Source of the DNA: Pseudomonadota bacterium | GTDB taxonomy: Bacteria > Pseudomonadota > Gammaproteobacteria > Burkholderiales > Gallionellaceae | DNA: 57,887 nt | Assembly: GCA_021782995.1 (NCBI GenBank) | Contig: JAJXUI010000016.1 | Span: 1 to 57,887 of the forward strand | Reading direction: 5' to 3' | Shown: in pieces, positions 17,242-25,717 of the stretch | How the letters are laid out: each line of letters starts with the position of its first letter | How positions within the stretch are numbered: position 1 is the stretch's first letter | Translations under genes and position numbers: made by a program | The notes under the pieces: generated by a model | The model's input: only the letters and a program-made list of their open reading frames with translations | Databases searched by the model: none | Told to the model about the DNA's origin: nothing

Positions 17242-18123
17242 ATGAAAATAAAATTCTGGGGAGTTCGCGGTTCGATACCATCACCTGGCCCAAATACCCA
17301 GCGCTATGGCGGCAATACGACCTGCATCGAAGTCCGTACCGATGACAATGAGCTGATCATACTCGACGGCGGCACCGGCATTTTCCCGCTGGCGCAGCAA
17401 CTGCTCAAGGAGCTGCCGCTGACTGCCAACATCTTCAATACCCACAGCCACTGGGACCACATCCAGGGCCTGCCTTTCTTCATCCCGATCTTCATTCCCG
17501 GCAATACCGTCAACCTGTATGGCGCTTTCGACCCGATTTCGGGCGCCGGACCTGAACGCATCATGAACATCCAGATGCAGTACAGTTACTTCCCGGTACG
17601 CGAAGCGGAAATCCAGTCGCGCATGAACTACCTGACGGTGATGCCGCATGAAGTGATCAAGATCGGCAACACCACCATCACCCCCACCCTGCTCAGCCAC
17701 CCCGTGGTCAACCTGGGTTACCGCATCGAATGCAACGGCAAATCGATGTTCTTCACCGGCGACCACGAGCCGCATTACAACATCTACGAACCCCAGGATG
17801 ACGGCTACGCAGACTATCAGGCATTGATAGACGAGCAGCGCCAGGCCATCGTCGATGCAATGCAGGGCGTCGATGTACTGATCGCAGATTCCTCCTACAC
17901 CGTGGGCGAATATCCTTCGCGCAAAGGCTGGGGCCACGGCACTTTCGACAGCTGCATTGAAATGGCGAAAGCCGCCTCGGCAAAAATCCTGTATTGCACG
18001 CACCATGAACCGACCCGCTCGGATGATGACCTGGAGAAAGTTTTCGCCGAAGCCGTGGCACGGCAGAACTGCAAGACAGTGGATATCCGCATAGCGCGTG
18101 AAGGTGACGAGATTACCATCTGA
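17242..18123 (+). CDS. MBL-fold metallo-hydrolase
   Basis: Metallo-beta-lactamase-fold hydrolase of 293 residues. The metal-binding motif is THSHWDHIQG (about residues 69-78), and further ligands are expected from LLSHPVVN and FTGDHEPHYN. The N-terminus FWGVRGSIPSPGPNTQRYGGNTTC is the signature of a subgroup often found as a stand-alone or receiver-linked protein in bacterial signalling loci. It sits 43 bases after the HDOD gene and 65 bases before the CHASE kinase. The substrate is unknown; cyclic-nucleotide or RNase Z-like activity would be guesswork. Confidence 0.88.
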   Translation: MKIKFWGVRGSIPSPGPNTQRYGGNTTCIEVRTDDNELIILDGGTGIFPLAQQLLKELPLTANIFNTHSHWDHIQGLPFFIPIFIPGNTVNLYGAFDPISGAGPERIMNIQMQYSYFPVREAEIQSRMNYLTVMPHEVIKIGNTTITPTLLSHPVVNLGYRIECNGKSMFFTGDHEPHYNIYEPQDDGYADYQALIDEQRQAIVDAMQGVDVLIADSSYTVGEYPSRKGWGHGTFDSCIEMAKAASAKILYCTHHEPTRSDDDLEKVFAEAVARQNCKTVDIRIAREGDEITI

Positions 18124-18138
18124 TCGCCAGATTTTATA

Positions 18139-18164
18139 AATATATTAATATATTCAATAGTTTA
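18139..18164. repeat. A/T-rich recurring element, copy 1
   Basis: The 16-bp palindrome AATATATTAATATATT (18139-18154) runs into AATATATTCAATA (18147-18159), the element found at four other sites in the window. It lies 25 bases before the start of the CHASE kinase gene, so it may be a regulator or nucleoid-protein site. The window is otherwise G+C-rich. Confidence 0.6.
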
Positions 18165-18188
18165 TACTTATACCACACTGGAAATGCA

Positions 18189-20744
18189 ATGGCTGCCCAT
18201 GATGACCTGTCTGCAGGCCGCTGGCGTAGACAGGTCAGCAATCCCCCGCTGCTAATCTGGCTGTTCCTGTTACTGATGCTGGGATTCACCGCCTATGTTT
18301 CCAGCCTGGTATATCGGGAAGTCGATACGGCGGCAAATGCAGCCTTCCAGCGCAATATCACAAAAGCGCTGGACATGATCACCCTGCGCCTTGATGCAAA
18401 TGAACAGATCCTGCGTGGCGGCATCGGCCTGTTCAAGGCCAGCACAGAAGTAAACCGGCAAGACTGGCATGACTACGTTGAAAGCCTGAACCTGGCTGAA
18501 CATTTTCCCGGTATCCAGGGGCTGGGTTATGCAGTACAGGTGCATCCTGCAGCGTTACCCGGACTGACCAGCCGTATCCGCAAGGAAGGCTACAGCGATT
18601 TCGCGATCAATCCCGGCGGTATCAGGGATGTTTATACCGCCATCATTTACCTTGAGCCCTTCGATATACGCAACCGGCGCGCCTTTGGCTATGACATGTT
18701 TTCTGAAAGTACGCGGCATGCTGCCATGGCACAGGCGAGGGATAGCGGGCTTGCGACCATCTCCGGCAAGGTCAAGCTGTTACAGGAAACCGGCACTGAC
18801 GTTCAGGCAGGTTTCCTGATGTACCTGCCAAATTATGCACGCAACATGCCGCTGGATACGGTGGAGCAACGGCGACGCGCATTGCTGGGTTACGTTTACA
18901 GCCCGCTCCGCATGAACAACCTGATGCAAGGCGTGCTCGGCAGGCTTGCCGACACGCACGATATTGATATCGAAATTTACGATGGCCGCACCCCATCAAG
19001 CGACACGCTGATGTATGACGTCGACAGCAGCATGACCGGGCAGGACAACCGCATGCACAAGCAATTCATCGATATCAGGCATTTGCAAAGCAAAGGCCGT
19101 GAGTGGACACTGGTGTTTTCTTCTACGCCGCTATTCGAATCCGGCATTGACCATTCAAGACCGGTGTATGTCGCTGTGACAGGGATAGCAATCAGCCTTC
19201 TGCTGTTCTTTACGGGCAGCTTTCTTGCCAACAACCGCAAGCAGGCGCATCTGATGCTGCAAAGCATGAACCTTGCGTTAACGGAACAGAAGGGATTGAT
19301 TAATGCCATCGTGGATGACGCCGCCGATGGCATCATCACGATAGACGAACATGGCAAGGTACTGTCCTTCAATCATGCGGCTTCGCATATTTTTGGCTAC
19401 CTCCCTTCGGAAATGATCGGGCGAAACATCAACATGCTGATGCCCGAGCCTTACCACTCCAGTCACGATAGCTACCTGAGCCAATACATGAAAACAGGCA
19501 ATGGATCAATAATCGGCATCGGTCGCGAAGTCAGTGGACTGCGCAAATCCGGAGAGGTCTTTCCGATGGATTTATCCGTCAGCGAGGTCATGACCGGAGC
19601 CAGAAGCCGCATATTCTCGGGCATTGTGCGCGACATCACCGAACGCAAGAAGGCAGAAGCCGACCTGCGTCGCAGCGAAGAGCGTTTTAATCTTGCCATA
19701 AGCGGCGCCAAAGACGGCTTGTGGGACCTTGATATCAACAACAAGATTTCATATCACTCACCTCGCTGGAATTCCCTGATTGGACTTCCCGAGCAGGAAT
19801 CCATGGAACAAGCTGGCAGCTGGGCACAACATGTTCACCCTGATGACAAGCCTGTGGTTCAGAAGATGATGCAGGATTACCTTGAAGGCAAAATACCCGA
19901 GTTTGTTTGTGAATATCGTGTGCGCCATGTTGACGGTTATTACATATGGATCCTGAATCGCGGCATCCTTCAACGCGATGAACATGGCAAGGTATACCGC
20001 ATGGTCGGCATCATTTCAGACATCAGCAAACAAAAGCAGGTGGAAAATCTGAAAAGCGAATTTGTTTCAACTGTCAGTCACGAGTTGCGTACGCCACTGA
20101 CTTCGATCAAGGGCGCCCTGGGTCTTGTCACGGGTGGCGCTACCGGCGAGGTAAACCCGCAGATGAAACAGATGCTGGACATTGCCTACAAGAATTCCGA
20201 TCGCCTGCTTGCGCTGATCAACGACCTGCTGGATATCGAGAAAATCCAGTCCGGCAAGATGGAATTCAATTTCCAGCCTCAACGGTTAATGCCGCTGATC
20301 GAACAGGTTGTCGGCAATAACCAGTCCTATGCCGCAAAATACAGGGTGGAATACAGAATTGCCCATGCCTTGCCGGATGTCATGCTGAATGTGGATGGAG
20401 ACAGATTCATCCAGGTGATGGCCAACCTGCTATCCAATGCCGCCAAGTTTTCGCATGAGGGCGGCATCATCAACATTGAAGTCCAACGGCATAACGGGAT
20501 GATCAGGACATCAGTCATCGATTACGGTGAAGGCATTCCAACCCAGTACCAGGCACGCATATTCGAGAAATTCACTCAAGCCGATTCCACCGACACCAGG
20601 CACAAGGGTGGCACAGGCCTCGGCTTGAGCATTTCAAAGGCAATGATCGAATCCATGCATGGCAGGATAGGATTCGCAAGCAAAGCGGGGTCTGGCACCA
20701 CCTTCTTTATCGACTTCACTGAATGGCATCAGACTGAAGCCTGA
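18189..20744 (+). CDS. CHASE-PAS-PAS sensor histidine kinase
   Basis: Membrane sensor kinase of 851 residues. Order: TM1 (about 20-42), a periplasmic CHASE domain (about 75-275; GIQGLGYAVQV and AFGYDMFSES are typical blocks), TM2 (about 322-345), PAS (about 375-490), PAS/PAC (about 495-620), HisKA with the phospho-acceptor His in FVSTVSHELRTPLTS, and HATPase (NLLSNAAKFS, DYGEGIPTQYQARIFEKF, GGTGLGLSIS). No receiver is fused. It is the last gene of a plus-strand signalling run and converges with a REC-GGDEF gene two bases beyond its stop, a plausible output partner though not proven. An A/T-rich element lies directly upstream. Confidence 0.95.
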   Translation: MAAHDDLSAGRWRRQVSNPPLLIWLFLLLMLGFTAYVSSLVYREVDTAANAAFQRNITKALDMITLRLDANEQILRGGIGLFKASTEVNRQDWHDYVESLNLAEHFPGIQGLGYAVQVHPAALPGLTSRIRKEGYSDFAINPGGIRDVYTAIIYLEPFDIRNRRAFGYDMFSESTRHAAMAQARDSGLATISGKVKLLQETGTDVQAGFLMYLPNYARNMPLDTVEQRRRALLGYVYSPLRMNNLMQGVLGRLADTHDIDIEIYDGRTPSSDTLMYDVDSSMTGQDNRMHKQFIDIRHLQSKGREWTLVFSSTPLFESGIDHSRPVYVAVTGIAISLLLFFTGSFLANNRKQAHLMLQSMNLALTEQKGLINAIVDDAADGIITIDEHGKVLSFNHAASHIFGYLPSEMIGRNINMLMPEPYHSSHDSYLSQYMKTGNGSIIGIGREVSGLRKSGEVFPMDLSVSEVMTGARSRIFSGIVRDITERKKAEADLRRSEERFNLAISGAKDGLWDLDINNKISYHSPRWNSLIGLPEQESMEQAGSWAQHVHPDDKPVVQKMMQDYLEGKIPEFVCEYRVRHVDGYYIWILNRGILQRDEHGKVYRMVGIISDISKQKQVENLKSEFVSTVSHELRTPLTSIKGALGLVTGGATGEVNPQMKQMLDIAYKNSDRLLALINDLLDIEKIQSGKMEFNFQPQRLMPLIEQVVGNNQSYAAKYRVEYRIAHALPDVMLNVDGDRFIQVMANLLSNAAKFSHEGGIINIEVQRHNGMIRTSVIDYGEGIPTQYQARIFEKFTQADSTDTRHKGGTGLGLSISKAMIESMHGRIGFASKAGSGTTFFIDFTEWHQTEA

Positions 20745-20746
20745 CT

Positions 20747-21733
20747 TCAGCTGACTGCCTCGCTTCCCATTTGCCCATACTCCGTACCGAGTACCCGGTT
20801 TCGCCCCTGCTGCTTGGCCTGGTACAGCGCATCATCCGCCGATTGCAACAATGACTCGAGCGCCTTACCCTCTCCCGGCACAACGGAAGCGACGCCACAA
20901 CTTACCGTGACATGATGCAGGGGTGAAGCTTCATTCGCAATTTTCAGGTCGCTCACGCGCTGCCGCAGCAGGTTGGCAACCCATTTTGCACCATCGATGT
21001 CGGTTTCACCCAGCACAAAAACAAATTCCTCCCCGCCATATCGCGCCACCACATCGCTGGCGCGCGGAGCTGCACGCTGCATTTGCAACGCGATGCTCTT
21101 CAGGCACTCATCGCCTGCCTGATGTCCGTAGGTATCGTTGTAAGATTTGAAATGATCCACGTCCACCATGACCAGGGAAAATGGCTTTTGCGCACGTTCG
21201 CATCGACGCCATTCGCGTCGTGACAACTCATCGAACATGCGGCGGTTGGAAAGCCCGGTCAGGCCGTCGGTTGCCGACAACTGCTGCAGTTCCTTGTTCA
21301 GCTGGTTCAGCTTGTGCGTGGCAGCGATCAGTTCGCGCTGCATTTCCACCAGCCTGCGCATCGCATTGACCTTGGCTTTCAGCACGATCTCGCTGACCGG
21401 TTTCATCAGGTAATCATCACCGCCCACCTCGATGCCGCGCGCCAGGTCTTCATCCTTGGTCATGCTGGTGAGGAAGATGATCGCACTCCAGTCCTTCTTC
21501 TTTTCAGTTGCCCGTATCTCGCGCGCAACATCAAAGCCATCAATATCCGGCAAGCGACCGTCGAGCAGGATGATGTCCGGATGTTCCCTGCGGTAAATCT
21601 CCAGAGCGTCCTTGCCGGTTTCCGCCGTCAACGGATGAATACCCATATTTTCCAGATAAGCGCATATCGCCTTCAGGGTCACCTTGCTGTCTTCCACAAC
21701 CAGTGTTTTCAGCACCACTTCCTTGCCAACCAT
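20747..21733 (-). CDS. REC-GGDEF response regulator (diguanylate cyclase)
   Basis: Response regulator of 328 residues: an N-terminal receiver domain (about 8-125; acceptor Asp in IILLDGRLP, conserved Thr and Lys in FLTSM and LMKPV), a short coiled linker, then a GGDEF domain (about 165-320). The active site is GGEEF, a functional variant, and the inhibitory site RASD lies exactly five residues before it, so product-inhibited c-di-GMP synthesis is expected. ATG at 21733 has AGGGACG upstream. It is last in a run tsaB-rimI-UDG-this gene, 26 bases after the glycosylase gene, and converges with the CHASE kinase. Confidence 0.94.
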   Translation of the reverse strand: MVGKEVVLKTLVVEDSKVTLKAICAYLENMGIHPLTAETGKDALEIYRREHPDIILLDGRLPDIDGFDVAREIRATEKKKDWSAIIFLTSMTKDEDLARGIEVGGDDYLMKPVSEIVLKAKVNAMRRLVEMQRELIAATHKLNQLNKELQQLSATDGLTGLSNRRMFDELSRREWRRCERAQKPFSLVMVDVDHFKSYNDTYGHQAGDECLKSIALQMQRAAPRASDVVARYGGEEFVFVLGETDIDGAKWVANLLRQRVSDLKIANEASPLHHVTVSCGVASVVPGEGKALESLLQSADDALYQAKQQGRNRVLGTEYGQMGSEAVS

Positions 21734-21759
21734 AAACGTCCCTTTCCGGTCCTGACTTT

Positions 21760-22551
21760 CTACCCCGAACTCGACATCAAATCCTGTGCCATGCGCAAAT
21801 CCTTCCACACCTGCGCCTTGCTCAATGGCGTCAGCAATAATGCAGCCGGATGAAACGTCACGATCATCGGCACTTCCTGCATGTTACCGGTCGCATCCCG
21901 AAACGCATATTGGTGCACTTTGCCATTTATGCTTTCCCATGCCCGGTCCTCACCCAGCAACGCAGTCGCTGCCGCATGCCCAAGCACGATCAGCAATTTC
22001 GGCTGCACCAGTTGCAGCTGCCTTTGCAGGTAAGGCATGCAGCGCGCAATCTGGTCTGCGGAGGGTCCGCGCTTGATCGCGCCACAACATTTCACCACAT
22101 TTGCCAGGTACACCTTGCTGTTGCGCCTGAGTCCGATTGCCGCCAGCATATTATCCAGCAACTGGCCAGCCTGTCCTGCAAACGGCACGCCCTGCGCCTC
22201 GTCATCTTCGCTCGGCCAGGAGCCGACAAACATCCATTCGGCTTGCAGATCGCCGCTGCCGAATACGGACTGGCTGCACCCGGCACGCAGTTCGCATGCG
22301 GAACAGTCATTCACCCGGGATTCAAGTTCCGGCCAACCCAGTCTGTCATATGCCTGTTGCGGGATTTCTACTGGCAAGGGGGCATCTGCCAGAACCTCAG
22401 CATGCCCGCTCGAAAAATCGGCCCTCTCTTCCCTCGATGCAGCGTCAATGACTGCAGGCAATTCTGGTTCGCGCAATTGCCACAACGGGAACAGATTCAG
22501 TTCACGCAGCAGGTCTTCCCGGGTTGTCGCATTTTCCTGCACGCTGTTCAT
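21760..22551 (-). CDS. Uracil-DNA glycosylase, family 4/5 (iron-sulfur type)
   Basis: DNA repair enzyme that removes uracil from DNA, 263 residues. The catalytic part covers about residues 80-260: iron-sulfur cysteines in CSACELRAGCSQ plus later cysteines, the uracil-pocket block AQGVPFAGQAGQLLDNML, and the C-terminal VTFHPAALL motif. The first 80 residues are a variable Pro/Glu-rich extension common in betaproteobacteria. ATG at 22551 is favoured (AGGA five bases upstream); GTG at 22554 is an alternative. It sits 13 bases after rimI, in the tsaB-rimI-UDG order known from related genomes. Confidence 0.92.
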   Translation of the reverse strand: MNSVQENATTREDLLRELNLFPLWQLREPELPAVIDAASREERADFSSGHAEVLADAPLPVEIPQQAYDRLGWPELESRVNDCSACELRAGCSQSVFGSGDLQAEWMFVGSWPSEDDEAQGVPFAGQAGQLLDNMLAAIGLRRNSKVYLANVVKCCGAIKRGPSADQIARCMPYLQRQLQLVQPKLLIVLGHAAATALLGEDRAWESINGKVHQYAFRDATGNMQEVPMIVTFHPAALLLTPLSKAQVWKDLRMAQDLMSSSG

Positions 22552-22564
22552 CACACTTTCCTGT

Positions 22565-23020
22565 TCATGGCAAAGCCCGTTCCATCACGATGGCATCTTC
22601 CCGTCCGGCCGCGGCCGGATAGTAACCGCGACGCACGCCGATTTCATGGTAGCCGTTCTTGCGGTACAAGGCCTGCGCAGCCAGATTGGAGCGACGCACC
22701 TCAAGCAGCATTTTAACCGCCCCGCGATCAATTTCCATCTCATTGATTTTATTAAGAAATATCAATCCGAATCCTTGCTGCTGCGCGTCCTTTGCAATGG
22801 CGATATCCAGCAAGTGCACTTCATCCAGTACCGGCATCAGTATCGCATAACCCAAAAGTTGTCCCGTCTGCTCCAGCACGTAACCATGATGGCCTCCACT
22901 CAGGGAATCAAGCAACATCCCGCGCGTCCAGGGATGGGTATGTACCTGCTGCTCTATCGAAAACACTGCATCGATGTCCCCGGGCACCATCATGCGGAAC
23001 CTTAAGTCTGCAGCTTGCAT
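22565..23020 (-). CDS. rimI: Ribosomal-protein-alanine N-acetyltransferase RimI
   Basis: GNAT acetyltransferase that acetylates the N-terminal alanine of ribosomal protein S18, 151 residues. The acetyl-CoA-binding motif is QQQGFGLIFLNKI, and the C-terminal block is LEVRRSNLAAQALYRKNGYHEIGVRRGYY, typical of RimI. ATG at 23020 overlaps the tsaB stop (TGATG); GTG one codon earlier is possible. The pairing with tsaB is widespread and supports the name. Confidence 0.93.
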   Translation of the reverse strand: MQAADLRFRMMVPGDIDAVFSIEQQVHTHPWTRGMLLDSLSGGHHGYVLEQTGQLLGYAILMPVLDEVHLLDIAIAKDAQQQGFGLIFLNKINEMEIDRGAVKMLLEVRRSNLAAQALYRKNGYHEIGVRRGYYPAAAGREDAIVMERALP

Positions 23021-23709
23021 CACCCGCCCTGCCGTGCAAGTCGCTCGCTGGTTTTCAGGGCGACTTTATCGCGCAGGTATACTGGCAGTGCCTGCGCGGC
23101 ATCCAGGCCTTTTCCAGCAGCCAGTACCGGTACAGCCAGCACTGCGACGGCCGCCGCACGCGGGATGCAGCCTGCATCGACATGTGCCAGCTGGCCGGCA
23201 TAACGCTGCTGCAGCGGGACGGCGTGCGCGGCAAAACCACTGCCTGCACCATGCCAGCCCACTCCCTCTATTTCGGGCGTACCATCCGGCAGGCACAGGC
23301 ATGGTGCCACCAAGGCTTGCCAAATATCATCCTGCCGCTGATATACGGCAAAATACACCTCCGCCATGCGCGCATCCAGCGCAGCTATCACCTTGTCCTG
23401 TCCACTCGCCTCAGCCACCGCGAGCAAGGTACTGATGCCGACCACCGGCAAGCTTGCCCCCAGTGCCAGCCCCTGCGTGACACCGCAAGCGATGCGTATC
23501 CCGGTAAACGAGCCCGGACCTTCACCGAAAGCAATGCCGTCCAGCTGTTGCAGCGTAACGCCAGCGTCTTTCAGCAACTGGTCCAGCATGCCCATCAGTA
23601 CCTCGGAATGCCGCTGCCCGACCTGTTCAATTTTTTCCGTCACAACACCGTCCAGCCACAATGCAACGGAGCAATACTCGGTGGAGGTTTCCAGCGCCAG
23701 TATCTTCAT
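23020..23709 (-). CDS. tsaB: tRNA threonylcarbamoyladenosine biosynthesis protein TsaB
   Basis: Component of the TsaBDE complex that makes the universal t6A37 modification of ANN-decoding tRNAs, 229 residues. The N-terminus MKILALETSTEYCSVAL is the ASKHA-fold phosphate loop, and GEGPGSFTGIRIACGVTQGLA is the family signature. Length fits the family. It heads the run rimI-UDG-REC-GGDEF and starts 57 bases before (in reading direction, after) the ispF stop, so it may be part of a longer ispD-ispF transcript. Confidence 0.95.
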   Translation of the reverse strand: MKILALETSTEYCSVALWLDGVVTEKIEQVGQRHSEVLMGMLDQLLKDAGVTLQQLDGIAFGEGPGSFTGIRIACGVTQGLALGASLPVVGISTLLAVAEASGQDKVIAALDARMAEVYFAVYQRQDDIWQALVAPCLCLPDGTPEIEGVGWHGAGSGFAAHAVPLQQRYAGQLAHVDAGCIPRAAAVAVLAVPVLAAGKGLDAAQALPVYLRDKVALKTSERLARQGG

Positions 23710-23766
23710 CGCTTCACCAATTTCATTGCCTGTGCTTCATTGCATGAGTTCATAGCACGGAACTCA

Positions 23767-24240
23767 TCAATCCGGCATCAGCAGTGCCACCGCCTCCACC
23801 GCGATGCCCTCACCCCGACCGGTGAAACCGAGCATTTCTGTGGTGGTGGCTTTGACATTGACGGCACTCATCGGCACTTGCAGGTCCGCTGCGATGTTAG
23901 CCACCATGCCTGCAATGTGGGGTGCCATCTTCGGTGCCTGCGCAATGATGGTGGCATCCACATTGCCGACGCGATACCCGGCATTGTTCACCAGTCGCAG
24001 CACCTCCCTGAGCAGGATGCGGCTGTCGATATTCTTGTATTTCGCATCGGTATCGGCAAAATGCCGGCCGATGTCGCCCAGCGCGGCTGCGCCCAGCAAC
24101 GCATCGCAGATTGCATGCAGCAGCACATCGGCATCGGAATGCCCGAGCAGGCCGCGCTCGTAAGCAATTTCCACCCCGCCCATGATCAGCTTGCGATCCG
24201 CTACCAGCTGGTGCACATCAAATCCATGTCCGATTCTCAT
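23767..24240 (-). CDS. ispF: 2-C-methyl-D-erythritol 2,4-cyclodiphosphate synthase
   Basis: Fifth enzyme of the MEP isoprenoid pathway, forming MEcPP with release of CMP. The 157-residue product starts [11 protein letters not shown] (metal ligands Asp8 and His10) and has [28 protein letters not shown] and the C-terminal [19 protein letters not shown], all diagnostic. It is complete and its ATG overlaps the ispD stop as ATGA, the common ispD-ispF coupling. Confidence 0.97.
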   Translation of the reverse strand: MRIGHGFDVHQLVADRKLIMGGVEIAYERGLLGHSDADVLLHAICDALLGAAALGDIGRHFADTDAKYKNIDSRILLREVLRLVNNAGYRVGNVDATIIAQAPKMAPHIAGMVANIAADLQVPMSAVNVKATTTEMLGFTGRGEGIAVEAVALLMPD

Positions 24241-24929
24241 GTCGTCGTATTTCCGTGTTGCAGTAATAGTTCAGCCAGGCGCATGTCCTGCGGGTAAGTC
24301 ACCTTGAAATTGAGGGTATCGCTGGCCACCAGCCTGGGGTGCAGCCCCATGGCCTCGATTGCCGAAGCCTCGTCAGTGACATTGGGTGCAGATTCCAGTG
24401 CCTGCGTCAGCAGGCCGGCACGGAACATCTGCGGTGTCTGCGCGTGCCAGAGTCCCTGGCGGTCTTCGGTTCTGGCCACGCGCCTGTCTTCATCCGCCCG
24501 CTTCAGGGTGTCGGCCACCGGCACCGCGAGCAATCCACCCACTTCGTCATTACGCAATTCATCCAGCAGATGGGTCACCTGCTGCTGCGTCAGGCAGGGC
24601 CGCGCAGCATCGTGTACCAGCACCCAGTCATCCGGCTCCAGCTCTGAAATGAGCAGGCCGTTCATTACGCTTTCTGCGCGCGTGCCGCCGCCACAATACA
24701 GCGGCTGCAGCTTGTCCCCGAACATGCTCCAGTTATGTTGCCGCCAATACCGGTCATCCGGCGCCAGCACAATAAACACAGTGGAAATCTGCGGGTGCGC
24801 ACACAAGGTCGAAACGGTGTGCCAGATCATGGGCTTGCCCGCAAGCATCAGATATTGTTTGGGAAACTCCAGACCCATGCGAGAGCCGGAGCCGGCAGCG
24901 GGAACCAGCGCGTAAAAATTGTCAGTCAT
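24237..24929 (-). CDS. ispD: 2-C-methyl-D-erythritol 4-phosphate cytidylyltransferase
   Basis: Third enzyme of the MEP isoprenoid pathway, joining CTP and MEP. The 230-residue product has the nucleotide-binding loop [22 protein letters not shown] at its N-terminus, then [11 protein letters not shown] and the C-terminal EASAIEAMG and [11 protein letters not shown] blocks. It overlaps ispF by four bases. In related genomes ispD is often beside a divergent mfd; here about 10 kb of other genes separate them. Confidence 0.97.
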   Translation of the reverse strand: MTDNFYALVPAAGSGSRMGLEFPKQYLMLAGKPMIWHTVSTLCAHPQISTVFIVLAPDDRYWRQHNWSMFGDKLQPLYCGGGTRAESVMNGLLISELEPDDWVLVHDAARPCLTQQQVTHLLDELRNDEVGGLLAVPVADTLKRADEDRRVARTEDRQGLWHAQTPQMFRAGLLTQALESAPNVTDEASAIEAMGLHPRLVASDTLNFKVTYPQDMRLAELLLQHGNTTT

Positions 24930-24964
24930 AGGGCAGAATTGTAATGGAAAACCCGCAATAAGCC

Positions 24965-25660
24965 TCAGTCGATCGGCAAAATGCCCGGGATGCCCCCGCT
25001 TTGCATGTCCACCCGTGGCTGATAGGCGAGGCGAAATGCCTTTTCCTGCATGGCCCCTGTCAGCTGAAGTTCCATGTCCAGGCGGTCACGCACGCGCAGC
25101 CCCATCTGCTCCATATACTTGGTATAGGCATTGCGGCCCAGGCGTTTGGATGCATACATGGCCGTATCCGCGTGCTTCAGCAGCGTTTCAATGTCCCGCC
25201 CATGCTCAGGATGAATCGCAATGCCAATCGACGATGTGATGCGCAGCGGCCGGCCATCGATGAAAATCCTCAAGGGCACACACTTCAGGATGGCGCAACA
25301 GGCATTTTTCAAGGAACTGGCGCGATTCCTGCGGACGCTTTCTGACATCAATCTGCTTCAGCAGATCGCCCAGCGGCGCCAGATCATTGCCGATATCATC
25401 GAGTAATGATTGCGCTGCAGAAGCAAGGAATTCGGCCATCACCCGCTGCCTTTCCTGCACTTCCGATATTCCCCTCGCCAGGTGTGCCAGCAATAGAAAG
25501 TCAGCCCGGATACACCGACTAGCAAAACGCCAGCAACATGCTGCGCAATATTTTTGCAAACGTCGTAATGTCGGAAGTCCTCATCCGGGGCCCCGGAATT
25601 TGAAATAAGCCCCTTTAACGGCAAGCATTCCTTGCTGGAAACAACAGCATACGCCTGCAC
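24965..25660 (-). pseudogene. Decayed GGDEF/EAL signalling gene remnant
   Basis: Three minus-strand frames hold successive pieces of one former protein. In reading order: a hydrophobic stretch HVAGVLLVGVSGLTF (near 25490-25545); a helical piece ISEVQERQRVMAEFLASAAQSLLDD in another frame (near 25375-25480); then, in a third frame, the second half of a GGDEF domain (ITSSIGIAIHPEHGRD, then LLKHADTAMYASKRLGRNAY) and the very start of an EAL domain ([10 protein letters not shown]), which stops at 24965. The first half of GGDEF, including the active site, and nearly all of EAL are missing. I read this as frameshifts plus internal and 3-prime deletion. The exact extent at the 5-prime end is uncertain. 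Confidence 0.65.
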
Positions 25661-25703
25661 TCGAAAGAGGGCCGATACTATTTGTTACCCAAAATGAAAA
25701 TAT

Positions 25704-25717
25704 AATCAATATATTAA
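25704..25717. repeat. A/T-rich recurring element, copy 2 (IHF-consensus match)
   Basis: AATCAATATATTA (25704-25716) fits the published IHF consensus WATCAANNNNTTR exactly and shares TCAATATATTAA with the inverted repeat near 46370. It overlaps the stop codon of the PhoD-like gene and lies before the pseudogene. IHF binding is a guess from the match. Confidence 0.45.

Noticed and set aside
20734..20750. Hairpin CTGAAG/CTTCAG between the convergent kinase and REC-GGDEF genes as a terminator
   Set aside because: The stem is only six base pairs and no T-run follows on either strand.
22792..24297. 501-codon plus-strand open frame
   Set aside because: Antisense to rimI, tsaB and ispF, all of which are unmistakable.
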